NCBI GenBank assembly: GCA_900107575.1
Contig: FNQX01000019.1
Span: forward strand, 1-64,000
Direction of reading: 5' to 3'
Source: Lachnospiraceae bacterium NK3A20
GTDB taxonomy: Bacteria > Bacillota > Clostridia > Lachnospirales > Lachnospiraceae
DNA length: 64,000 nt
The position numbers and the translations under genes were made by a program. The notes beneath the pieces are model-generated. The model did no database searches. It saw only the letters and a list, made by a program, of their open reading frames with translations, and was not told the DNA's origin. This document shows, piece by piece, positions 34,120-42,803 of this stretch (its first letter is position 1; each line of letters begins with the position of its first letter).

Positions 34120-35360
34120 TGCGAGGTGTATTCTCTTCCCTGTGGCGCCACAGGTGGCGCACGCTGTTGATCTTGTTGCTGATCTACATTACGTCTTATC
34201 TCACACTGACGGCGTTGACCAATCGCTTTGCCTTTCAGACCCAGATCAGGTCGGTACAGGCAATGTTCTCCTGCCCACTTGATCAGATATACCGGATTGA
34301 TATGAGCTACATAGATCATCCGGAAGAAGCGGGAACCGCCATTCATGAATTGAAGGAATTCATCAATGCGCAGGATGGTGCGTATTGCGGCGCCTACGAT
34401 GAGGTAGGTGAGTTATTCACAGAGCTGCAGAAGAATCGGGATTATCTTGCCCTGAACGAGGAAAGTTATGCCGGCTCCTTACGGGAAGATACACCGTCCA
34501 TTTCTGAAGTGATGTTCGTGGATGCACCGATGTTGCGGTTTGTTGCAACCGGGCTCTCGGAAGAAGACTTCCATGCTGTTACTGCCGGGGAAGACACGTA
34601 TTTACCGCTGTATGTCGGCAAAGACTTTGCAAACGTTCTGGCGGTTGGAGACAAACTGACCCAGACAAGGACCGGAGCCCGATATATTGTACAGGGCATC
34701 CTGCCTGACATGAGCTGGTTCGATGACTCAGATCCGGTCACCATGCCGCTGACATCATTGAATCATAAATTCCTTGCACCCTTCTCCGAAGCGGATCAGA
34801 CGGACTCCATGACGCAGCAGTCCACAGCCGGGAAAATATTCTATATGAGTTCGGAAGACATAAAGGCGCGAGTTTCCGACAAGGCACTGCAGCTGGGGAT
34901 CAAAGTCAGGGTGACCAGACTCAGCGATTATATCGGGAGCTGGCAGCAGGACAATTATCGTATTCTGCGTGCGAATGATTTCCTGGCGGCAGTGGTGCTG
35001 TTCTGTTCCGCCATCTCTATCATTTCGACGCTGTGCGTTGCGGTGCTGCTGAAGAGGAAAGAATACGGAATCCGCATCGCGTTCGGTACATCGAAAAGGG
35101 AGATCATTCTCACACTTTGTCTGGAGATGCTGACAGTGAGCGCGATGGGAGGAATCATCGCTTATGCCGTCCGCTATCGTGGCTACGCTGATGATGTTAT
35201 CAGCAGCTTCCGGGTAATTTATACGGAAACGTTACGCTCCGTGTCTCTGCCGGGACTTATCATTATGCTCCTCACTCTGTGCGCGGTGGTGCTGATCGTC
35301 CCCGTGACAATACTGCGGCGGTTCTATCCGGCAGAACTGATACGCGAGGAGAGAGACTGA
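34116..35360 (+). CDS. FtsX/MacB-like ABC permease, subunit 2
   Basis: A 414-residue permease with the same plan: N-terminal helix (~16-35), large outer domain, then three helices (~288-313, ~333-355, ~378-398). The coupling motif is LLKRKEYGIRIAFGTSKREII. It overlaps subunit 1 by four bases, so the two likely form a heterodimer. One four-helix half per gene is the typical FtsX size, unlike the single ten-helix BceB permease. Confidence 0.82.
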   Translation: MMRGVFSSLWRHRWRTLLILLLIYITSYLTLTALTNRFAFQTQIRSVQAMFSCPLDQIYRIDMSYIDHPEEAGTAIHELKEFINAQDGAYCGAYDEVGELFTELQKNRDYLALNEESYAGSLREDTPSISEVMFVDAPMLRFVATGLSEEDFHAVTAGEDTYLPLYVGKDFANVLAVGDKLTQTRTGARYIVQGILPDMSWFDDSDPVTMPLTSLNHKFLAPFSEADQTDSMTQQSTAGKIFYMSSEDIKARVSDKALQLGIKVRVTRLSDYIGSWQQDNYRILRANDFLAAVVLFCSAISIISTLCVAVLLKRKEYGIRIAFGTSKREIILTLCLEMLTVSAMGGIIAYAVRYRGYADDVISSFRVIYTETLRSVSLPGLIIMLLTLCAVVLIVPVTILRRFYPAELIREERD

Positions 35361-35403
35361 AAGAACAACTGATGCCACGAAGAATGCAGCATGAGGGATA
35401 CAG

Positions 35404-36066
35404 ATGATACAACTGGCACATATCTCGAAAATATACAGGTTTGGCGATACGGTTACAGAGGCGTTAAGGGACGTATCTCTTACGATAGAGCAGGGAGAAT
35501 TCACAGCGATTATGGGCGCATCCGGTTCGGGCAAGACTACGCTCCTCAATATTCTCGGCTGCATGGATACGGCGACCAGCGGGAGCTATGTCCTGGACCA
35601 CACCAATATCACTCAACTGAAGGCAGCTGAACTTGATAAGGTCAGACGGCATAGGATTACCTTCGTGTTCCAGAACTTCGCCCTGATGGATCGGTATTCT
35701 GCGTACGACAACATTGAACTGCCGCTGTTGAATCAGAAGCTTCCGCATGCGGAACGAAGGAAAAGGGTACTGCAGACTGCCAGGCAGCTGGGAATTGAGT
35801 CGCAGCTGGGCAAGCTGCCGAGGCAGATGTCCGGAGGACAACAGCAGAGAACGGCGATTGCAAGAGCACTGGTCAGCGGTGCAGACATCATTCTGGCGGA
35901 TGAACCGACAGGAGCCCTGGATAAGAAGACAGGAATTGAACTGATGGAAATCCTGACGAGATTGAACGCCGAGGGGAAAACCGTCATCCTGGTCACGCAC
36001 GATGCGGATGTAGCTGGCTACGCAGACAGAATTCTCACAATATCGGATGGAGAGCTTGTGGAATGA
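35404..36066 (+). CDS. ABC transporter ATPase (MacB/LolD type)
   Basis: A 220-residue nucleotide-binding subunit powering the two FtsX-type permeases upstream. Walker A is GASGSGKTT, the Q-loop lies in FVFQNFALMDRYSAYDNIELPL, the signature is MSGGQQQRTAIARAL (Met in place of the usual Leu), Walker B is IILADEPTGALD and the switch histidine is in VTHDADVA. It overlaps the lipoprotein gene by four bases. Confidence 0.92.
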   Translation: MIQLAHISKIYRFGDTVTEALRDVSLTIEQGEFTAIMGASGSGKTTLLNILGCMDTATSGSYVLDHTNITQLKAAELDKVRRHRITFVFQNFALMDRYSAYDNIELPLLNQKLPHAERRKRVLQTARQLGIESQLGKLPRQMSGGQQQRTAIARALVSGADIILADEPTGALDKKTGIELMEILTRLNAEGKTVILVTHDADVAGYADRILTISDGELVE

Positions 36067-36455
36067 AAAAGAGATTATGGAGTTTACTATGTGTCCTGGC
36101 AGTGATTTGCGGTATATTGAGCGGATGCGGCGCCAGGAACGATTCGGATACTGGACTTGTTGAATCTTCCTGGGAGATGAACCTCTTGCGTGAGGAATAC
36201 GATGAGAAGTATACGCATTATGAACAGAGCTTGACGGTATCCAAGGATACTTCGGAGATCACTGTTACGGGACAGACAACCTCGGGAAAGATAGATGTTC
36301 GGATTACGAGCGGTGACGGAGAGGAGTATAACTACTGCATAGATGGGGTGATGGATGAAAAGATCCCGCTGGGCTGGTTTCACTCTATGGAATGGACTGC
36401 GGCAGTAGATCTGTACGAGGATACAGAAGGATCTTTTATTATTGCGACAAGATGA
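36063..36455 (+). CDS. Small lipoprotein of the ABC operon
   Basis: A 130-residue precursor with a type II signal peptide (lipobox LSGC at ~20-23) and an acidic, beta-predicted mature part. No known family recognised. Translational coupling to the ATPase gene places it in the same system. By analogy with peptide export/immunity operons it may be a surface immunity factor or an accessory subunit, but nothing in the sequence proves this. Confidence 0.75.
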   Translation: MKKRLWSLLCVLAVICGILSGCGARNDSDTGLVESSWEMNLLREEYDEKYTHYEQSLTVSKDTSEITVTGQTTSGKIDVRITSGDGEEYNYCIDGVMDEKIPLGWFHSMEWTAAVDLYEDTEGSFIIATR

Positions 36456-36480
36456 TAAAGGGAATTCTATTGCGAACAGT

Positions 36481-36521
36481 AGAAAGCGCACTGGCAGACT
36501 GTGTCAGTGCGCTTTCTATTA
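36481..36521 (+). terminator. Probable terminator of the ABC/lipoprotein operon
   Basis: Perfect 13-bp arms AGAAAGCGCACTG (36481-36493) and CAGTGCGCTTTCT (36505-36517), followed by ATTATTCT, a weak T-tract. It lies 25 bases past the lipoprotein stop. Confidence 0.6.
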
Positions 36522-36634
36522 TTCTGGATGGAGAAGTTTTGTTAAAATCAAAATCAATATTGCGTTTGCAGGCACAAGACATTAAACTTTATTAAAATGG
36601 TAAAAGTACCAAAAATATAAAGTAAGAGGCCACC

Positions 36635-37924
36635 ATGATTATTGCAAGAGATCACTATTTGAATCGTCTCATCAGTCATATGAACAACGGATTGATCAAA
36701 GTGATAACCGGAATCAGGAGGTGCGGGAAATCCTACCTGCTGTTTGAGCTTTTTAATAATTATCTGATTCAATCCGGGGTTCCGGAGGAAAATATCATCA
36801 AAATAGCACTGGATGACGATGAATTTGAAGAATACCGTGATCCGAAAAAACTGGGACGCTATATCAGGGAACAAATTGTAGATTCAAATCGGCAGTATTT
36901 TGTTTTTATTGATGAAGCACAGTTTGCAATTACAAAAGAAGAAATGAAGAACCCGGATGTTTCAGTCCGGCTTTATGGAATCCTGAACAGTCTGCTGCGG
37001 AAGAAAAACGTCGATGTATATGTTACGGGAAGTAATTCGAAATTTCTTTCAACGGATATTATGACGGAATTCAGGGGGCGTGGTGACGAAATCCATATCG
37101 CTCCTCTTTCGTTTTCGGAATACTATCCGGCATCTGGAAAGGACAAATATGATGCATGGCAGGATTACCTGTACATGGGCGGTCTGCCGCATATACTGGC
37201 TGAGCCGGACCGGGAATCAAAAGAAAAATATCTTGAGAGACTGAACAGGGAAATTTATCTGAGGGATATATGCGAACGGTATGGTCTTCGCAGCGGGAGT
37301 GGAATGGAAGAGCTTATGAAACTTCTGGCTTCTGCGATTGGATCCCTGACAAATCCCCGGAAAATATCAGATACATTCGTAAGCAGTGGTCAGAAAGGCC
37401 TTTCCACGCCGACAATAGCCGGTTATCTTAATTTCCTGCAGGAAAGTTTTATCGTTGAGAAAGCAGAGAGATATGACATTAAAGGCAGAAAATATATCAG
37501 TACACCGTGCAAGTACTACTACACAGATCTGGGTCTCAGAAATGCCCTCCTGAATTTCCGGCAGTATGAGGAAACTCACTTGATGGAGAATGCTATTTAT
37601 AACGAACTGGTTTTCAGAGGGCTCAGTGTAGATGCAGGGATTGTGGATACTAGAGCTGATGTTGATGGCAAAAGGATTCACAGACAATTGGAAGTGGACT
37701 TTGCGGTGAACAAGGGCAGTCAGAGGTATTATATCCAGTCTGCGTTTGCAATTCCAAATCAGGAAAAAATGGAACAGGAGCAGGCGTCACTTATAAGGAT
37801 TCCAGATTCCTTTAAGAAAATCATCGTAACCGGAGGGAATGCTCCGATCTGGAGAAATGATCATGGAATTATGATTATAAATATTTTTGACTTTTTGTTG
37901 AATGAGGAAAGCCTTGATCTTTGA
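36635..37924 (+). CDS. AAA ATPase with DUF4143 domain
   Basis: A 429-residue ATP-binding protein. Walker A lies in KVITGIRRCGKSYLLFEL, Walker B in YFVFIDEAQF, followed by the sensor VYVTGSNSKFLS. The C-terminal DUF4143 part has VDFAVNKGSQRYYIQSAF, resembling a PD-(D/E)xK nuclease-like fold. Proteins of this type are abundant, variable and often near mobile or defence genes; their biochemical role is not established. Base composition is AT-rich relative to the surroundings, suggesting transfer. Confidence 0.88.
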   Translation: MIIARDHYLNRLISHMNNGLIKVITGIRRCGKSYLLFELFNNYLIQSGVPEENIIKIALDDDEFEEYRDPKKLGRYIREQIVDSNRQYFVFIDEAQFAITKEEMKNPDVSVRLYGILNSLLRKKNVDVYVTGSNSKFLSTDIMTEFRGRGDEIHIAPLSFSEYYPASGKDKYDAWQDYLYMGGLPHILAEPDRESKEKYLERLNREIYLRDICERYGLRSGSGMEELMKLLASAIGSLTNPRKISDTFVSSGQKGLSTPTIAGYLNFLQESFIVEKAERYDIKGRKYISTPCKYYYTDLGLRNALLNFRQYEETHLMENAIYNELVFRGLSVDAGIVDTRADVDGKRIHRQLEVDFAVNKGSQRYYIQSAFAIPNQEKMEQEQASLIRIPDSFKKIIVTGGNAPIWRNDHGIMIINIFDFLLNEESLDL

Positions 37925-38047
37925 TTGCCCTCGGCCTGACATTTGTCCAACCTGGCTGCACGCGCCTCTCCCTGCGCCCTCCTGCGCCTCGCAAGAGCTG
38001 TAAGAGAGCAGAATGGCACAAAGGAGTAAACAGAAGGGAAGGGCAAG

Positions 38048-38232
38048 GCGGAGAAGTGTTATCTTTCGCTGGCAAGACAGCTTCTGGATAAGGAGAATCA
38101 CAAGTTCCAGTACAAGGCAATTGAACACGGCGCCCGGGCACAGAAATATTATTCCAGCATAGAGTGGCTGATCCGATCGAGCTGAAGAGCGGCAATGAAA
38201 AGGCAAGATCCCCATCTATATGGCGATGTTCC
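38048..38232 (+). pseudogene. Decayed remnant of a second DUF4143 ATPase
   Basis: Frame 1 (38048-38184) reads ENHKFQYKAIEHGARAQKYY followed by SSIEWLI, which matches the DUF4143 pattern of family relatives. A second frame (from ~38164) reads ADPIELKSGNEKARS, the usual later nuclease-like motif (IPxEVKSG). The N-terminal ATPase region and the segment between the motifs are missing, and the frames are shifted. The rest of 37925-38356 holds nothing recognisable. Confidence 0.65.
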
Positions 38233-38356
38233 TGTGAGGGGAGAGAGAGCTGCGAGCCGATGAGCGGTGTAACAGTTTGTCCCACCTTTGTAGCCTCAAC
38301 GAAAATAACAGCTGTGCTGATGGCTTGTGACCAAGAAGATAGGCGGTGGAGGATTC

Positions 38357-39229
38357 TCAGCCTGCCGCCTGCGATGACTGCCTCGCCGCAGCGCCGTTCT
38401 TTCGATACTCGCGCGGGGTGATGCCGTACATCTTCTTGAACGCATCCTTGAAATAGTTGCCGTCGTTGAAACCGCAGAAGAGCGCAATGTCTGTGATGGA
38501 AGTCTTCTGTGTGAGGAGCATTCTGGCGGCGTGCTCGAGCCGGACGAAAACAAGATACTCGTGCACGCCGATGCCTGTGGCCTCCTTGAATTTCCTTGAG
38601 AAATAGTTCGGTGAGAAGCCCGTTACCCCCGCAATGTCTGCCTGGGTGATGGGCTTCATGTAGCTCGCGGCAATGTAGCGCGCGGCCTTGATGACCTCGC
38701 GGTCCGTCGTGTGCAGATCCGGCGCGGCAGCGGGCGCGTCCGTGTCGTTCAAAAGATCGCCGACCCGGTGGCAGTAGAGGAGAAGATTCTTGAGCTGCAC
38801 CTGCATGGTGAAGGGGACGGCTTCGTCCGCGAACTTCTGCTCCGTCATCATCTGCTCCAGAGCCGCGGCGACCTGCGGTTGGCAGGCGGGTGGAATCTGC
38901 AAAATTGCTTTCTTCGCAAAAGTCTTGTCGAAATCCAGGATCTCCGGCACGCGGTTGCCCTCCAGATCTTCCCTGCGGAAATAGATCGTATAGCGTTTCA
39001 CGGTTCCTTCGGGATACCTCGTGCAGTGCAGCACGCGCGGCGGGATGACCATGAAATCTCCCTCGTGCAGGTCGTACATGGCGTTGTCAATGAAAAAACG
39101 ACAGCTTCCATGCAGAATATAGTACAGCTCATAGTACGGGTGCAGATGGTGGGACGGCATCATGAAGGAAGGGTCCCGTACGCCGTACTCAATATAGACT
39201 CTGTCAATCTCATCAGTTGCAATTCTCAC
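38357..39229 (-). CDS. AraC family transcriptional regulator
   Basis: A 290-residue regulator. The cupin sensor begins HPYYELYYILHGSCRFFI with GDFMVIPPRVLHCTRYPEG. The helix-turn-helix pair is ITQADIAGVTGFSPNYFSRKF and SITDIALFCGFNDGNYFKDAF, ending YGITPREYRKN. Divergent from the MATE gene, with a 231-bp AT-rich region between them that includes several GGAAATT-type inverted motifs, so it may control that pump. Confidence 0.88.
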   Translation of the reverse strand: MRIATDEIDRVYIEYGVRDPSFMMPSHHLHPYYELYYILHGSCRFFIDNAMYDLHEGDFMVIPPRVLHCTRYPEGTVKRYTIYFRREDLEGNRVPEILDFDKTFAKKAILQIPPACQPQVAAALEQMMTEQKFADEAVPFTMQVQLKNLLLYCHRVGDLLNDTDAPAAAPDLHTTDREVIKAARYIAASYMKPITQADIAGVTGFSPNYFSRKFKEATGIGVHEYLVFVRLEHAARMLLTQKTSITDIALFCGFNDGNYFKDAFKKMYGITPREYRKNGAAARQSSQAAG

Positions 39230-39460
39230 GAAATGATCTCCCTGCCTTAGTTTTCAGTGACATGAGTTAAAAATCGGTAAATCCAGAGCTTCGCGGGGAT
39301 TTATTGATAGAAATCATTGAAAAATCACTCTATCATTGTACGATGTCATATAGAATTTGCAAATACTTTCTATGGTACAGAACAGAGATTTTCAGCGGGA
39401 ATTTTCGTCAATATTTCCGAATTTCCACGCTGATATGCTGATACGGAAACAGGCAGGAAG

Positions 39461-40849
39461 ATGGCAGAGATTAAAGCGGATCTGAGTGAGAAAGACAAGA
39501 AGCGCAGGGAGATGAGTCTGAACGCGCCCATGTGGAAGGTGGTGCTGTATATCGGCGCGCCGCTCGCGCTGTACAACGCGCTGGGACAGCTGTTCACGAT
39601 CCTGGATACGATGATGGCTTCCCACATCAGCGCGGAGTCGGTGTCTGCCGTCGCTTACCTGGGACAGTTGAACAGTATTATTTCCGCGCTCGGCGGCGGC
39701 CTGGCGGTCGGCGCCGGCATCCAGATCAGCCGCGCCTTTGGCATGGGCGATTATCAGCTGGTCCGACGGAGAGTGAGCTCTCTCTACGCCATCTGTCTGG
39801 GGCTGGGCATCGCCGTCCTCGTCGGGATCCTGCCGTTCACTACGCAGTTCCTGCGCGCGGCGGGAACCCCCGAAGAGCTCATCGCGATCGGCAGGAACTA
39901 TTTCATCGTGCAGCTCATCACCCTGATCGCGACCTTCCTCGACAATGTCTACATCGCCGTCGAACGCTCCCGGGGCAACTCGAAACGCATCCTCTATCTC
40001 AATCTGATGGTCATCGCCATTAAGCTGACGCTGACTGCTGTTTTCGTGTACATCCTGAACAGCGGCCTCGTCATGATCGCGGTGGCAAGTCTCATCTCTC
40101 AGCTCGCGCTCCTTGTCTTCGCGGTGAAGAACAGCATCAGCCGCGACAACGCGTTCGGCTTCTCGGCGCAGGCCGTGACGATGAAGGGGCAGGTGACGAT
40201 GCCGATGATCACCCAGTCGATCCCCGTCATCCTCGAGAAGGCGCTGTTCGCCTTTGGCAAGACGATCGTCAACTCCATGAGCACCATGTTCGGCGCGACG
40301 ATGGTCGGCGCCATGGGCGTTTCCAACAATCTCGGCGGCATCACAACACAGCCGCAGAACGGCTTCCAGGACGGCACTGCCGCGATCATCTCGCAGAACT
40401 ACGGCGCCGGCAGATACAAGAGGGTCCTCGAGGCCTTCTACGCCTGCTGCGTCGTCAACATGATTCTCGGCGCGGTGATCTCCGGGCTCGAGCTCTGGCA
40501 GCTGCATTTCCTCTCATCCATGTTTGCGGGCGGCGATGAAGTCTTCCGCGAGAAAATCGCGATGACATACGCATGGGAAGCCTACGGCGCAATCCCGCTC
40601 GGCGCGAATGCGGCCGTCATGGCGCTCCTCTACGGCCTCGGCAAGACGAAACTCACCATGGTCATCAATGTTTCGCGCATCTTCCTGTTCCGTATTCCGG
40701 TATTCTATTACCTCGCGCACTTTACGAGCGCGGGCGAGCACACCCCCGGCCTTGTTATGTTCATTTCCAACACCAGCGTCGCGGCGATGTCCATCGTGAT
40801 GGCGGCAGTGGTCATACATTTTTATAGGAAGAGATATATTGTTGCATGA
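39461..40849 (+). CDS. MATE family efflux transporter
   Basis: A 462-residue polytopic exporter (12 predicted helices). The N-terminal MWKVVLYIGAPLALYNALGQ, TILDTMMASHISAESVSAVAYLG and GGGLAVGAGIQISRAFG fit the family; second-half landmarks are MPMITQSIPVILEKALFAFGK and GAMGVSNNLGG. It is only distantly similar to the MATE protein at 5979. AGGAAG lies directly before the ATG. The substrate is unknown. Confidence 0.88.
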   Translation: MAEIKADLSEKDKKRREMSLNAPMWKVVLYIGAPLALYNALGQLFTILDTMMASHISAESVSAVAYLGQLNSIISALGGGLAVGAGIQISRAFGMGDYQLVRRRVSSLYAICLGLGIAVLVGILPFTTQFLRAAGTPEELIAIGRNYFIVQLITLIATFLDNVYIAVERSRGNSKRILYLNLMVIAIKLTLTAVFVYILNSGLVMIAVASLISQLALLVFAVKNSISRDNAFGFSAQAVTMKGQVTMPMITQSIPVILEKALFAFGKTIVNSMSTMFGATMVGAMGVSNNLGGITTQPQNGFQDGTAAIISQNYGAGRYKRVLEAFYACCVVNMILGAVISGLELWQLHFLSSMFAGGDEVFREKIAMTYAWEAYGAIPLGANAAVMALLYGLGKTKLTMVINVSRIFLFRIPVFYYLAHFTSAGEHTPGLVMFISNTSVAAMSIVMAAVVIHFYRKRYIVA

Positions 40850-41005
40850 GAGAAGGCTGTCACGGAGTCAGTCGGGGCGAGATAGAGAGCACTGGGAGAA
40901 CTGCTGCAGGCAGCTGGAGCGAGATAGTGGACACTGGGGGCGAAGCGTGCAGGCAGAGAAGCGTCGGTAGTCAGTTTGGACCAATACCGGGCGCGGCGCC
41001 AATAA

Positions 41006-41202
41006 TTGTCCAAAATCAACCGTTTGCCAGGCCTTTTATTCAGGCACATGGGTCGATTTGGAAATTCGGAAACGGTTCCGGCAGGGAATTGTCCACAAAA
41101 CCGCATGATTCTTGGACATAAACGATTCTGGAAACGTTTCCATTGCCCAAAATGGCTCGGGGAATGCCTTGAAAGGCCCGATAAGCGCCTGATTTTGGAC
41201 AA
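41006..41202. mobile_element. MITE-like inverted-repeat element
   Basis: Terminal arms TTGTCCAAAATCA (41006-41018) and TGATTTTGGACAA (41190-41202) are perfect 13-bp inverted repeats. Further inside, GGCCTTTTATTCAGGC faces GCCTTGAAAGGCC, and GGAAACGGTTCC faces GGAAACGTTTCC. There is no coding capacity. The remainder of 40850-41005 is GC-rich with no gene. The element borders an AT-rich toxin-antitoxin island, so it may mark an insertion point. Confidence 0.6.
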
Positions 41203-41256
41203 ATACTCTCTGGAACCGATCCCGATTATCCAAAAAATACAGGCAAAAGGATATTA

Positions 41257-41312
41257 ATGATTTTACCTAATGACTCCATATTTACAAATATGGAGTCATT
41301 AGGTAAAATCAT
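41257..41312. promoter_or_regulatory. Perfect 27-bp inverted repeat, AbiE operator candidate
   Basis: The arm 41257-41283 (begins ATGATTTTACCTAATGACTC) is exactly repeated in reverse complement at 41286-41312 around a 2-base centre. It lies 18 bp upstream of the antitoxin start. AbiEi antitoxins are known to bind inverted repeats in their own promoter, so autoregulation is likely. In RNA it would form a very stable hairpin just before the ribosome-binding site. Confidence 0.75.
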
Positions 41313-41330
41313 GCTGAGGAGGTGAGGACT

Positions 41331-41909
41331 ATGGCTCCTGTTTTTAGCGAAAAGCAGTTCATATCTACAAAGGAACTGCATGAGGCGGGATATTCAAACT
41401 ATAAGATAAGACAGATCATTGACCAGGGAGACCTCATTGCGGTAAATCGAAAATGGTATGAAAATGTTCACTATTCCGGTGAGATCAATGATTTCTACGC
41501 AGTTTCAGTGTATGCAGAACAGGGCATCATTTGCCTTACGAGCGCTGCAGTCTATCATGGACTTTCCAGTGAGCGTCCGATGCAGATCGATGTGGCTATT
41601 CCTCGAAATGCCAGAATGCCAAAATCCCCTGATTGGCCTGCAATGAAATTCTATCGGATGACAGAACCACGCTATAGTATAGGTATCATGGAGGTGAAGG
41701 AAGAGAGTAATTCCTTTCTGATCTACGATAAAGAGAAAACGGTCTGTGACATCATTTATCATCGCAATAAGATGGGATTTGAGCCTGCTATGGAAGTGCT
41801 GAAAAGATATGTACAGCAGTCGGATCGAAATCTTAACCGGCTGATCTCCTATGCTAAACACCTTCGGGTTGCAGGAATGATAAAACAGTATCTGGAGGTG
41901 CTACTATGA
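41331..41909 (+). CDS. abiEi: AbiEi family antitoxin
   Basis: A 192-residue type IV antitoxin. The N-terminal winged helix (residues ~5-55: FISTKELHEAGYSNYKIRQI, DLIAVNRKWY) binds DNA; the rest has the family blocks ICLTSAAVYHGLSSERPMQI, AIPRNARMPKSPDW, SIGIMEVKEESN and YDKEKTVCDIIYHRNKMG. It counteracts the nucleotidyltransferase toxin AbiEii. GAGGAGG is eight bases before ATG 41331. It overlaps the toxin gene by four bases (ATGA). Confidence 0.9.
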   Translation: MAPVFSEKQFISTKELHEAGYSNYKIRQIIDQGDLIAVNRKWYENVHYSGEINDFYAVSVYAEQGIICLTSAAVYHGLSSERPMQIDVAIPRNARMPKSPDWPAMKFYRMTEPRYSIGIMEVKEESNSFLIYDKEKTVCDIIYHRNKMGFEPAMEVLKRYVQQSDRNLNRLISYAKHLRVAGMIKQYLEVLL

Positions 41910-42803
41910 GAAGTGCCATATCCGTGAAGGAACGACTGAAAAATTATGCAAAGAAGAATCATCGGGTTGTACAGGATGTCTTTATCGTTTATGTACTGGA
42001 GAGGACCTTATACCGTCTCTCCATTTCAAAATATAAGGATCAATTTATATTGAAGGGCGGTATTCTACTATATGGCCTGTATGAAGGAGATTTCACGCGG
42101 GCGACAACGGACATTGATCTTCTTGGAACAGGGATAAGTAATGAAGCGGATAAGATGAAAACAGTGTTTTCGAATATCTTCAGTATGGAATGTGACGACC
42201 CGATTGCATTTCAACTGGATACGCTGAAAGTTTCTAATATCACAGAGTTCAAGCATTATCACGGACTCAATATCCATCCTTGCCTTGCTTGATCGAACCC
42301 GCATTCCGGTCAGTATTGATATAGGATTTGGAGATATTGTCTATCCGGATTGGGTGACAATGGACTATCCGACGCTTTTAGATGACGCTCCGCCTCAGAT
42401 GTATGCTTACTCCATTGAGTCAATGATTGCAGAGAAGTTTGAAGCGATTGTAAGCCTTGGGGAAGTCAATGGTCGGTTGAAGGATTTTTATGACATCTGT
42501 AGGTTATCTGAAAAACAGGATTTTGAGGGCGATGTTCTTCAATCTGCAATTCTTGAAACTTTTCAGAATCGAAAGACAGGTTTTGAGAAAATAGCAGCTT
42601 TTGAAGAAGGGTTTTGCGAAGATCCATTGAGAATTTCCAGATGGAAAGGGTTTCTTAGACAGAAGAATGTACAAGAACCGATTGATTTTTCTGATGCAAT
42701 AGATACGCTCCGGATTTTTCTAAATCCTATTGTTGAATCCATTCGTGAGGGACAGCTATTTCTTGGAAGCTGGAATCATGAAAAGAAAGAATGGATATAT
42801 TGA
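41906..42803 (+). pseudogene. abiEii: AbiEii nucleotidyltransferase toxin, frameshifted
   Basis: Frame 1 (41906-42292) carries the N-terminal half with the polymerase-beta-like site FILKGGILLYGLYEG and TRATTDIDLLG. After HYHGLNI the frame runs to a stop at 42290-42292. Frame 2 continues exactly where homology should go: LALLDRTRIPVSIDIGFGD, SIESMIAEKFEAIV, NGRLKDFYDICRL. Skipping one base near 42275 joins them. There is no homopolymer, so a real single-base insertion is likely, although a sequencing error or programmed shift is possible. The antitoxin gene is intact. Confidence 0.85.

Noticed and set aside
41906-42803. Two separate functional genes in place of one frameshifted AbiEii toxin
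   Set aside because: The two frames carry consecutive halves of one family and meet within a few bases; the second has no ribosome-binding site or natural start.
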